The translations under genes and the position numbers were made by a program. DNA of 64,000 nucleotides from Volutella citrinella (Eukaryota > Ascomycota > Sordariomycetes > Hypocreales > Nectriaceae), in assembly GCA_034401135.1 (NCBI GenBank), contig JAWZSP010000004.1, positions 186,001 to 250,000 on the forward strand. The letters are read 5' to 3'. Each line of letters opens with the position of its first letter. The first letter of the stretch is position 1. Below, piece after piece: positions 1-8,682 of this stretch. The notes beneath the pieces are model-generated. The model was not told where the DNA came from and made no database searches. It saw nothing but the letters and a program-made list of their open reading frames with translations.

Positions 1-440
1 TCCCGGAATTCAGAAGCGTCCCGCAGGGCCGGGTCCATCTCCTTGACCATCTTGATCAAGCAGTTGATGTTGAGGATGCTGAAGCGGGTGATCTGCTTGG
101 CCGCCTCAAGGCCGTGCTGCTTGGCCAGGGGACCAAAAGTGTGCCCCGACGCCGTAACCAGATGGCCACCATTGCGACCTGTGGCGCCGCTCACGAGGGT
201 TCGTGCCTCGAAGATGGTGATGTGCGTGTCCTGAGTGCGAGGGTGCTCCAGCAACGTCTTGGCCGCGCTGCACCCCGTGATGCCGGACCCGATGATGGCA
301 TAGTCAGTGCGCTGGGGGAGGGCTGGCGACTGGATAGATGCCACTGTTGGATGCTCTGGCACTTGCCATGCCGACACTGTTGGGAAAGACCTTGGTAGGC
401 CTGGGTCTGTCAAGATGGCGTGCTTGACGCCCTGGAGCAT
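1..440 (-). CDS. FAD-dependent oxidoreductase (DAO family), 5' part only
   Basis: N-terminal 146 codons of a flavin oxidoreductase of the D-amino-acid-oxidase fold; the rest lies beyond the left edge. After a leader typical of the fungal family (ILTDPGLPRSFPTVSAWQ) comes the dinucleotide-binding beta-alpha-beta motif DYAIIGSGITGCSAAKTLLE, an acidic strand end (ITIFEA) and the FAD-contacting SGATGRNGGH. Such enzymes oxidise amines or amino acids. The start at 440 is the first in-frame ATG after an in-frame TAA. However, the bases just upstream (CTAAC followed by TTGTCAG) look like a branch site and acceptor, so a short upstream exon is possible. It is divergent from the permease at 1545, suggesting a shared promoter. 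Substrate unknown. Confidence 0.85.
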   Translation of the reverse strand, partial: MLQGVKHAILTDPGLPRSFPTVSAWQVPEHPTVASIQSPALPQRTDYAIIGSGITGCSAAKTLLEHPRTQDTHITIFEARTLVSGATGRNGGHLVTASGHTFGPLAKQHGLEAAKQITRFSILNINCLIKMVKEMDPALRDASEFR

Positions 441-1544
441 CCGCGTGGAGGCGGCATCTGACAAATGTTAGCCATAGAGGAGAGTTATACGTTGTTGAGG
501 ATACACACTGAGATAGAAGTCCAGCTCATCACTCTTTGACAATGCCGTCTGAGGGCGTTTGGTAGCGTTCGCCTGTTCAACCATTGTTGTTGCGAGCGTG
601 GCTACCTCCGCGACACACTGGCCAGAAGCGAATTGTCGCTGGAACGAATCAGTGCTAATCTTCCCGGGCTTAAAGTACCGGTCGTCCGACTCATGCCAGT
701 TGCGGCTCACAGTGTGCTTGGCCAGGGCGCAAGTATGTATAGCATCTCTCCTCAGAAGGCGCCTTGTGATGAGGTTGGGGTGGGCACCTTGATTGCTACC
801 CTGGAGCCGCACCTGGTTACCGAATCGGGCAAGTCAATGCGGACAGGGGTGTTGCGCGGTAATGCGATTGGCTGCACCGCACCGAGCGGGTGGTTCGCCT
901 CACGACACAATGACAAGACGGGGAATCCCCAAGAACGCAAGGAGCACTAGTGCTTCGCATTGGGGACTTGCGACTCTGGGCAATTCTTTCCTTGGCTGCG
1001 GGGAAAGCAAAACTGTTACGTACTCGATACCAGCAGTCAGCTCGATACCTGGGGATTTCCCTTGCTACTCCGCATTTTAACTCCCGTCTCAACGCAGACT
1101 GGACTATCCGTACTCTGTGGCACACAGTCCCCCCGGTCCGTGTCCACTGTCATGTGGCAAATGGGCGGGATCGAGATAAGCCCCGCACCCACATTCCTCA
1201 TTCTCCCTAGCCAAGCCGCGCTGATAGCCCATGAAGCCCTGCATTTCGATAAGCTGAGTTTGCGCGGGGCAGCGACCGCAAAACACTTGCGACAGGCAAG
1301 CCACGCTATCACGCCCAGTGTCACCAGGTTTAACAGCAGGGACCCTGTGACAAGCCGGGGCCTCTATAATTCACCCATGCGCCCGCCGTCCCGGGACACT
1401 GGCGCCAAGACGTTGCCTTGCATAACTTAAACCGTGCGTCGCTGCCTCCTCCTCTGGGTTCAAAAAAGCAATAAGTTCCATCCCCTTCGCCCACCTCACC
1501 TTACCGCTGCTTGCCCCAATCGACTCTATCCCACGCAAGCAACA
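441..1544. other. divergent intergenic region between oxidoreductase and permease
   Basis: About 1.1 kb separating two head-to-head genes. It holds three GATA-factor sites (separate entry) and a TATA-like TATAAT at 1365-1370, about 180 nt before the permease ATG. Short open frames on both strands lack family resemblance and are taken as chance. Confidence 0.6.
1174..1253. promoter_or_regulatory. cluster of three GATA-factor sites
   Basis: Three HGATAR hexamers lie within 80 bp: AGATAA at 1174, TGATAG at 1222 and CGATAA at 1247. Fungal GATA factors of the AreA/NIT2 type bind closely spaced HGATAR sites and activate nitrogen-scavenging genes when preferred nitrogen is absent. The position between a predicted amine/amino-acid oxidase and a predicted amino-acid/choline permease fits that role. 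The role is inferred; single GATA sites are common by chance. Confidence 0.4.
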
Positions 1545-3071
1545 ATGGCATCTGAACCCGCGGGCACCTCGCCCACTCACAAGGCCTCGGTCACCTCCGA
1601 GAAGACGGACAGCAAGGTCCTCGAGCAGGGCTCCATCGTCGTCGGCGATGTCACCATCCAGACCCAGAAGCCCTTCACGACGCTGTCGGCCATTGGCATC
1701 GGCTACGGCGTCACCAACACGGCCGTGGGTCTCCTCCTCGTCCTCGGCACTGCCCTGCCCATGGGCGGCCCTCCCCTCTTCTTCTGGGGCTTCCTCGTCA
1801 TGGCCGGCGTCGGCCTCGCCACGGCCACGACCCTCGCCGAGTTGGCCTCTGCCATGCCGCACCCCGGCGGCCAGTACATCTGGGTGAACCGTCTGGCACC
1901 CGCCGGATCCCGCCGCTTCCTCTCCTACATCACGGCCATTGTCAGCTGGCTCGCCGCCGTCGCCACCGGTGCGTCGGCCTGCCTCTCCGTGCCCGTTGGT
2001 GTCTGCTCCATAATCACGCTGCTGGACCCCAGCTTCGAGTACAAGAAGTGGATGGGCTTTGTCGGCTACCAGCTGCTCAACATCGTCACCGTCTTCCTGG
2101 CCAGCTTCGAGCACGCGCTGCCCAAGATTTCAAAGTCGATGCTGCTCTTCAGCTGCGCCACCATTGGCGTCGTCTTCATCACCCTGTTCGCCATGTCAAA
2201 GACCAAGATGTCGGCCAAGGACTTCTTTGCCACCACGGTTAACATCTCCGGCTGGCCCAATGGCGTGGCCTTCATCATGGGCATGAACGGCGCCAACTGG
2301 AGCTTCTCTTGCCTCGATGTGGCCACCCACTTGGCGGAAGAGATTCCGTCTCCGGCGACCAACATCCCCCGGGCCCTCATCTGGACTATTGTCATTGGCT
2401 TCGCTTCAGGCCTTCTCGTGGTTCTTTCGGTTCTCATCAACCTCGATACCATCGATGGCACTGCTGACAACTCTGGCCTGACCCTGTTCTACCGAATCAC
2501 CAACAGCAAGGCCGCTGCCGTGGGCCTGTGGATTCCCGTCATGATCACCACTGCCGGTGCCGTTTGGTCCATCCAGACGTGGCAGTCCCGAGTTGCCTGG
2601 ACTATCAGCCGTGAGGGAGGCTTCCCCTTTCACCGCTACCTCAGCCGGCTCTCGCCCGCCCCGTTCTACACGCCCACCTGGTCCATGATCATGTCCGCCA
2701 CGCTGACGGCAATCTTTGGCTGTCTCTACCTTGGCTCAGACCTGGCCTTTAACTCGCTCATCTCCACGGGCATCTTGCTACAGTACATCAGCTACAGCAT
2801 CCCCGTCATCCTGATGCTTGCGCAGGGCCGATCGAATTTCAAGCACGGCCCGTTCTGGTACCCCAAGCTCGGTTTGCTTGCCAATATCGTGATGCTCGCC
2901 TGGACTACCGTCGCCACCGTCTTCTACTGCTTCCCATCATATCTGCCCGTTCTTGCGGAGCAGATGAATTACGCATCTGTGGTGCTGGTGGCCGTTGGTA
3001 TCGTCAGCACTGGCCTCTGGTTCCTCTATGCGAATAAGAACTACGAGGTGAAGGAAATCCTGGAGCATTAA
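1545..3071 (+). CDS. APC-superfamily amino acid/choline/GABA permease
   Basis: Single-exon gene for a 508-residue plasma-membrane transporter of the fungal amino acid/choline permease group (Hnm1/GABA-permease-like), expected to have 12 membrane helices. After a ~45-residue hydrophilic N-terminus, TM1 begins at FTTLSAIGIGYGVTNTAVG, followed by the family signature TTLAELASAMPHPGGQY between TM2 and TM3. Hydrophobic helices then run to a short charged C-tail (YEVKEILEH). The ATG at 1545 has a strong context (CAACAATGG); the frame is open 37 codons further upstream but without another ATG. It is head to head with an FAD oxidoreductase and followed by a GNAT acetyltransferase, suggesting uptake and breakdown of a nitrogen compound. 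The substrate cannot be assigned from sequence. Confidence 0.93.
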   Translation: MASEPAGTSPTHKASVTSEKTDSKVLEQGSIVVGDVTIQTQKPFTTLSAIGIGYGVTNTAVGLLLVLGTALPMGGPPLFFWGFLVMAGVGLATATTLAELASAMPHPGGQYIWVNRLAPAGSRRFLSYITAIVSWLAAVATGASACLSVPVGVCSIITLLDPSFEYKKWMGFVGYQLLNIVTVFLASFEHALPKISKSMLLFSCATIGVVFITLFAMSKTKMSAKDFFATTVNISGWPNGVAFIMGMNGANWSFSCLDVATHLAEEIPSPATNIPRALIWTIVIGFASGLLVVLSVLINLDTIDGTADNSGLTLFYRITNSKAAAVGLWIPVMITTAGAVWSIQTWQSRVAWTISREGGFPFHRYLSRLSPAPFYTPTWSMIMSATLTAIFGCLYLGSDLAFNSLISTGILLQYISYSIPVILMLAQGRSNFKHGPFWYPKLGLLANIVMLAWTTVATVFYCFPSYLPVLAEQMNYASVVLVAVGIVSTGLWFLYANKNYEVKEILEH

Positions 3072-3861
3072 AGCTACGCAATGGCGGATTGTTACATAAT
3101 ATCTTTTACTTCTTTTAATTTCAATATCACGTTGTTTCAGGACCAGATCCTCCCTATTCCATGTAGTGATACTCGCATATTGTGCTGTGACAGCATTTAG
3201 TTTAGATTGATGGGCGAGTAAGGTCTTGCCTAAAGTCGGCACATCACAGTATAATTCAATTTATTGCTCAATTCAACCCACATCAAAATGTTCAAACCGT
3301 AGCCTTGAAGATGATAGCGAGTCAACATGAACGCTAGTCAGGATGTTTTTGTATGATAGACCAGATAGAAGCAGTGGACATGAGAGGCGGGTGTATCACA
3401 TGTTCAGGGGGGAGATAAGGCACCTTTACCACGCCAGCGGAACGAAGTGTGTCATTACATCGCGGGGATATCGCCCGCATCATCTGTGGGCCTCATTTGA
3501 GAGCCCCGGAGACGATATACCTGGAGACGTTGATACGGATGGGACGGGGATGGGTGGGTCTCGGCCGCTACGGGGCTCGTCTCGCACTCACTTACCGCGT
3601 TGGGCACGTCAATGCGGTTCGGGACCAGACATGACTGGCCCATTGTGTCACGTCAAGTCACCCCCGGCTACTGTCGCCCCCGCGCCCTGTACATGCGAGC
3701 CATGTTGCGGTAGTGGAGAAAGCCGGCGTGCCACCGACAGCCCAGCCTCGTGATAAGGACGGACCAGTGCGTGGTGTCCTGCACCCCGCCTATCCCATCC
3801 GCGCCTCAATATTTCAAGCCTGTTGCTGCATTCACGCATCCCGGATCCGGCATACGACACA
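3072..3861. other. intergenic, permease 3' flank to GNAT promoter
   Basis: AT-richer for the first ~250 bases (likely 3' UTR), then mixed composition up to the GNAT start. No RNA gene, repeat or convincing coding frame seen. Confidence 0.5.
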
Positions 3862-4977
3862 ATGGCAATCAAGATCTCCAATCTCACCGAAGCCGACATC
3901 CCTGGTGCTGTCAAAGCCGTCCAGTAAGAGACCCTCGAGTCGCATCCCCATGGGCTGGTTCACGCGTGTGCCACAGCCGATCCAACGCAGGCTGTTGGAG
4001 CTTGCCGGCTATTGGGCTGCTGTATAGGCCATCATACGAGGTGTCATGTGCTAACTTATTTACTTTTCCCAGGGATGCCTTTGTCGGCGACCCATACAAC
4101 GTGTGGGTGTATGATCATTTCAAAGTGAGTGCAGCATGGATCCCTTGATACCCGGGCACTTGTTATTTTCCTGTTACTTTTTTTTATCAATCTGCATGCC
4201 CATTTCAGTGGCTTGAAAGATTGACAAGATTGTTCGTGGTTCTCGATAGCCGACGGTCCGAGAGACTTCATGCTTCCTCATTCATCAGATGCATCTCCTA
4301 GAATCACCTCAGGTACCTCCCACTAACGCTCATTTAAACTAGTTCAACAAAGAACGGAATGCCTCATCATTAGCAATCCGGATGAGATGGGGCATGCGCA
4401 ATGGCATCTTTCACGTGGCCAAGGAAGAGGGCAGTGACGAGGTGCTAGGTGTAGCCATGTGGCTGCGTCCACGCTGCCCAACCGATCCACCTACATGGAG
4501 CGATTGGCTTGAGGGATGGCGTCTGTATTTCAACCAGGTTGGAATGAACCTTTGGTATGGTCGAGGTGGCTTGAATGTCAAGGTGAGCACCCAGCCATCT
4601 CGTTTTCGTTCCCGCGCACCAGGGAGCTAACCAAGACCTCGCAGCGATATTACATCTGGAAGGATGCACAAGCGAAGGTCCAGTCGGAGCTCTGGGACGA
4701 CCCCAAGGGCTACTACTTCCTAAACATCATGGTAGTCACCCCCAACGCCCAAGGTAAGGGCGTCGGCGCCAAGATGATGAAGGCCGTCTCGGACCAGGCC
4801 GATGCCGAAAACATGAAGTGTTACCTGGAGTCAAGCCGGGATGACCCCAACGTCGCCATCTATGGACGCTGGGGTTTCAAGCTGGCAAAGGAGATGATTT
4901 GCGACGACGACGGGGATGCCATTACGCTCTTCACCATGTTCAGAGAGCCACATGCCGAGCCTGGTAACGGTCGGTGA
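3862..4977 (+). CDS. GNAT-family N-acetyltransferase
   Basis: Four exons, 3862-3923, 4073-4124, 4343-4582 and 4645-4977, encode 228 residues. Donors are GTAAGA, GTGAGT and GTGAGC; acceptors are CAG, TAG and CAG; phases agree throughout. The protein has the acetyl-CoA fold: the start MAIKISNLTEADIPGAVKAV is the usual first strand and helix, and motif A appears as VVTPNAQGKGVGAK (pyrophosphate-binding Q/G-x-x-G-x-G at about 154-159). It is followed by the C-terminal strand YGRWGFKLAKE. Typical fungal members of this length acetylate small amines, but no substrate is indicated. It ends 110 bp from the convergent gene on the minus strand. The ATG is the first in frame with the conserved N-terminal strand. 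Confidence 0.88.
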
Positions 4978-5087
4978 GGCCATGTCGACGAGTGCTCCAT
5001 GACAGAATAATATGTATGTAGAGATCAAAATATCAAGCGACCATGCCAAGTTTTGAAATTAGTCCCGACAACCTTGCTCCCGCACCG

Positions 5088-6131
5088 CTATTGCACTATA
5101 CATATGCCCCTGTCTTGTATTTCTACAGGCCCGTATGGAATAGGCGGCCCTATGAAATGGCGCCTTGGCTCATGATTTTTCCCACGTCGCTTGTGGGCTA
5201 TGATCAGTGGCCACCCGCGAGGTCTGATAGCGAATCTAGGCTCGACTTGAGCCACCTCTTGCCACCGTTCTGGGGAGTCTGCGTCGAAGGGAAGGTTCAC
5301 AGTCAAGATGCCGGCTAGATTGTCCCCAAAGGCATACGGGTTTGCTAACCCAGTTGGTACACGGTAGAGAAGGGAGCTGTACCAAGGGCTGGTTGTGTCG
5401 AGCCAGAGATCAACAGACTGAAGTGTTCTGCCAGCGATGGAATCCAGCATCTGGCAGGATTCATGAAACTGGGCCATGAGTTTTCTTTGCCTGTGATGCA
5501 ATCTCCCCAGGTTTATATCAATGCGTATGGCGATTTGAAGGTGTTTTGTGTCGTGGATGAAGCGCGGCTGGGACGTGGCTATCTTATGTAGGGTGCGGAG
5601 GTCGTGGGCGACTAATGTCAGAGAGTCGAATGCCGAGGAGCGAAATTCAAAGTACCTTTTCAGTGTTATTAATCATTCCGCATCTTGGAAAGGTAGTCGA
5701 GATGGAGAGGCAACTTACAGCTGACGACAGGTTAACATGAGCGCGAACAGCGGACTGTGTTGTGGCGATGTCCGGTAGAGCTCCTGGCACCTCCAGTGAT
5801 TCTGCCACGAGGAACTCAGACGACCCCAGAGGCTCTCAGGTACACACGGCCACACTCCCGTGGTGGCTTCTCTCAATTCCTCTTGCAGGGAGTCCAGCAC
5901 ATGCGCATCTGTGTGGTCTGTGACACAAGCAGCGCGGAAGAAGCGGCCGTCCTCGTATATGACGTGCTGGGCTGTGCCTACATCAAGCCATAGATGCTGG
6001 GAAATCAGGCGGCGGATCTCGAGTGGAAGTCGCAGAAGACCAGATTGGGGTTGTGGGCGAGTTCTGCTGGCGATGGAATGAGGGCCGATCTTGATGTCAG
6101 CCCTGGTCCGGCACAAGAACTTGATCGACAT
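5088..6131 (-). CDS. F-box-like hypothetical protein
   Basis: Two exons, 6131-5719 and 5655-5088, encode 326 residues. The intron is 63 nt with a GTAAGT donor and AAAAG acceptor; joining across it restores CRQLYFEFRSSAFDSLTLVA. The segment GLLRLPLEIRRLISQHLWL (about residues 31-49) is the LP-x-E-(I/V)-R helix seen at the start of F-box and related DUF7730-like fungal proteins; the rest has no recognisable domain. Members with only this N-terminal helix form large lineage-specific families in filamentous fungi, and a link to SCF ubiquitin ligases is not demonstrated. Start chosen at an ATG with good context (CAGCCATGTC). It lies tandem with a ubiquitin hydrolase, but no functional link is implied. 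Confidence 0.75.
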
Positions 6132-6494
6132 GGCTGCAGGCTTGGTATTCAGCGAGGAGGCAACGATTATGAGTGCTCTAAGATTTGAAAGCGAACGTGA
6201 TGAAAAAGATTGCTAAAGTTGAATCAGTTGCCTCTTGTTTGTTGTCGAGAGGCTTGGGTGGGCACCTGTCAGGGCTAGCGCGAGCCAGGACATGGCAGCT
6301 CTCTCTAGGACTTCAGGACGAGTAGGACAGATGAAGCGACCAACAGGCGTACCATTGCAACTCGACGTGTCATTCCAAGCCTAAGGCGTCATTGAAACAA
6401 TCTGCGAGGAAATCTTTGTGGTATCATTGATGCATTGCTAGGCCGCTAGCTATCTTCTTTTCAATTCCTAGAAACGCCAGGGATCTCCGGCTTC
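6132..6494. other. intergenic between F-box-like gene and UCH gene
   Basis: About 360 bp holding the promoter of the F-box-like gene and the 3' end of the UCH transcript. Nothing else seen. Confidence 0.5.
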
Positions 6495-7319
6495 CTAGTC
6501 CAGCGACCCTGCGAGGGCGACGGCACTGAATCGCAGGTCGGCGCCCTCGCGCTCCAGGAACTTGAGCGCCCCCAGGCTCAGTCCCTTGGTGCTCAGCACA
6601 TCCTCGTCCTTGTCGAGTTCACCCCTGCGGATGGGGCCCTTCCTCCGGCCGTCCAGCTCCCAGAGCGCGCCGTCGCCCCCCTTGACAAAGCAGACGTAAT
6701 GCAGGTCGATGTCGTCCTCGGCGGCGGGCGCGTCCGTGTCGCCCTGGGACGCCGCCTCCTTATGCGCGGTCGCGAGGGCGGGCGTGTGCTCGAGCAGGCG
6801 GGCGCGCTCTTCGGGGCCGGCGGGGATGCTGAGCGTGATGAGCTTGTCGAGCGTGGATCCCTCCTCTGTCGCGGTGGGCGGTTAGCTGACGACACACATG
6901 AGGGACAAGCCACCGACGGCGGGAAGGGACACGTTACCAATAAAGTTCTTGGCCTCGCCGTTGCTCACGGCGTGCAGCAGGCCCATGAGGCCGCAGGCGT
7001 TGCGGATGGTCTGGGGCCACCAGACGACGGGCTCAGTGGCGCCGCGGCCGGTGTAGTTGGACACGAGGCTGTCCTCGGCCATGCGATGGCTCTCGTAGGT
7101 GGCGCTGACGGGGAAGACGAGCAGCAGGGCGAGGGCGGGCCGGGGCACAAAGGCCAGGAGCTCGGGCTCGGTCAGCGAGTAGATGTCGTGCATCTGGAGG
7201 GCGGGCGACACGCCCAGCTTGTGGATGAGCGTCGTCATCAGCTGCGGGTTCGCCTCGAGCGGGATGAAGGCCGGGCGGTCCGGGTTCGCTGGCGGGTCGG
7301 GGTTTGTGTTGGCCGACAT
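6495..7319 (-). CDS. YUH1: ubiquitin C-terminal hydrolase (UCH family, peptidase C12)
   Basis: Two exons, 7319-6938 and 6865-6495, encode 250 residues, close to yeast Yuh1 and animal UCH-L3. The full catalytic set is present: Gln103 and Cys109 in WPQTIRNACG, His183 in DDIDLHYVCF and Asp199 in WELDGRRKGP. The family removes small adducts from the ubiquitin C-terminus and matures ubiquitin-like precursors in the cytosol. The 72-nt intron (GTAACG donor, GACAG acceptor) is placed so that NFI joins EEGSTLDKLI, the usual start of the crossover loop. The frame is open upstream of 7319 but without an ATG, and MSANTNPD is the natural start. The region is very GC-rich, so long antisense open frames occur here; they are not genes. 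Confidence 0.93.
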
Positions 7320-7932
7320 GGTGGGCGATGGGGGGTCTTGGAGCTGAGGAGAAGAGGCGGTCGCGTAGGAGGATCGTGGAGTCGGAGGTGATGTCGAGGT
7401 GGAAGGTCGAAGTTTAACAGCTTGACGGAGCAAAGCCCTTGCTGGAGCGTGTCATGCCCCGCGCTGGCTGGCGGGGTGACATCAGTGTGTGCCTGGGTGG
7501 TGTGGGGCGATCGGCAATGACGTTTTGCGTCCATGCCTAATTACAGCAGCCTACAGGCTACCCGGCACTAGCCAATTATTGGCTTGCAATTGTCGCTGTA
7601 TCGTCAGACGACAAAGAGGTGGGAGCGAAGGCAATGGTTTCGAGTGCCAGCTGATGCCAGCTGTTGGCAGCTGGGAGAACAACAAACACTCGAGCGGGGA
7701 AGATGAAAAATATTTGCTGCTGCTGAAGGAGGCTTCCACCCCTTCTTACCCTTGCCACCATCCTGCATTCGGGGTATTGGGCTTCCAGGGCAAGCTCTTT
7801 TCATTGTGAGTAATTTCCTGCCCCCCCTGCATCTGAGTTGTAAGCTAAGGACTGATACCTGAACATGGACCAGAAGTGCAACCTCCCTAGGCAACTTGCT
7901 GAACCGACTCGCATTGGAACGGATTCGTCAAC
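7320..7932. other. divergent promoter between UCH and MYND-like gene
   Basis: Contains a likely 5'-UTR intron of the plus-strand gene: GTGAGT donor at 7806, GCTAAG branch-like site near 7841 and CCAG acceptor near 7869. A GC-rich first part belongs to the UCH leader. No coding sequence recognised. Confidence 0.45.
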
Positions 7933-8682
7933 ATGTCTCCCCAAGATTCTGAGACCGCCGACTCACTCAACCGAGAACCCTCCCAGTCTCCCGGCGAGGA
8001 ACCTGACAACGCTAAGGATGATTCGTCTGAATAGGAGACAGACGATGACGATGTCAATTCCATTCAATCGTCTGATTCGGGCTCTGAAAATGGCTGGAAC
8101 GATTACGACTCCGACTCTGATGCAGAGCTTGCTGAGACTCTCCCGCCGGTGCTGGGAGAGCCCATCGGGCTGTGCGAAAAGTGCAATCGACGTAACGCTC
8201 GCATTCGATGCATTGGATGCGGTGTAGGGGCTTTCTGCGGATGGGTTTGCTTCGAGAGAAGCTCTCACGGTGGTCACATCTTCGACCGGGTCAAGGGCAC
8301 CATTTGCGACAGCCTTGACGACTGCACGGCGATTGGCGACCTTCCCGAGGACGAAGAGACGCTCAAGAACTTCTTCTTTGACAATTGCTTGACCATGTAC
8401 CATCGCAGCCAGCTGGGCCAGGTCTACGCCACCCTCTTCCTGCTTGGCATCACCAGATTTCAACTTCAAGAGTGGAAGGAGGCCAATGCCATCTACGAAA
8501 ACACCAGTCGCATGTTCAACAAAAACAAGAGCAAAGTGCCCATCACGCTTTCTTACTGGCTTCGTTACCATGCCTGCATTTTTGCCGGCGAGGATACGGG
8601 CGAGAGTGTGACCCTGGAAGAGAGCTACCGGAAACAAGCCAACTTCTACAACGGACTCTTTTCGGCTGCTGGTCAGCAGTAA
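7933..8682 (+). pseudogene. MYND-like zinc-finger protein interrupted by an in-frame TAG
   Basis: A 250-codon frame runs from ATG 7933 to TAA 8680, but codon 34 (8032-8034) is TAG. Everything after it stays open. An acidic Ser/Asp-rich stretch is followed by a zinc-binding cluster with cysteines at residues 81, 84, 93, 96, 102 and 106 and histidines 112 and 115. This is the MYND-like spacing C-x2-C, C-x2-C, C-x3-C, then His instead of the usual His/Cys pair. A helical C-terminal part (LTMYHRSQLGQVYATLFLLG) follows. No consensus intron would remove the TAG, and the next in-frame ATG lies well after the zinc finger. It could be a null allele, a base-call error, or a gene using another start. 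Function unknown; MYND fingers usually bind proline-rich partners. Confidence 0.6.

Noticed and set aside
2066..2470. Antisense frame in the permease gene
   Set aside because: Shadow of transmembrane codons.
6699..7391. 230-codon plus-strand frame opposite the UCH gene
   Set aside because: Gly/Arg/Val-rich mirror of GC-rich codons; the opposite strand has all four catalytic residues of a UCH enzyme.
7865..8227. 120-codon frame starting at ATG 7865, considered as the true start of the MYND-like gene
   Set aside because: It is in another frame, does not encode the zinc cluster, and no consensus donor allows splicing into the MYND frame.
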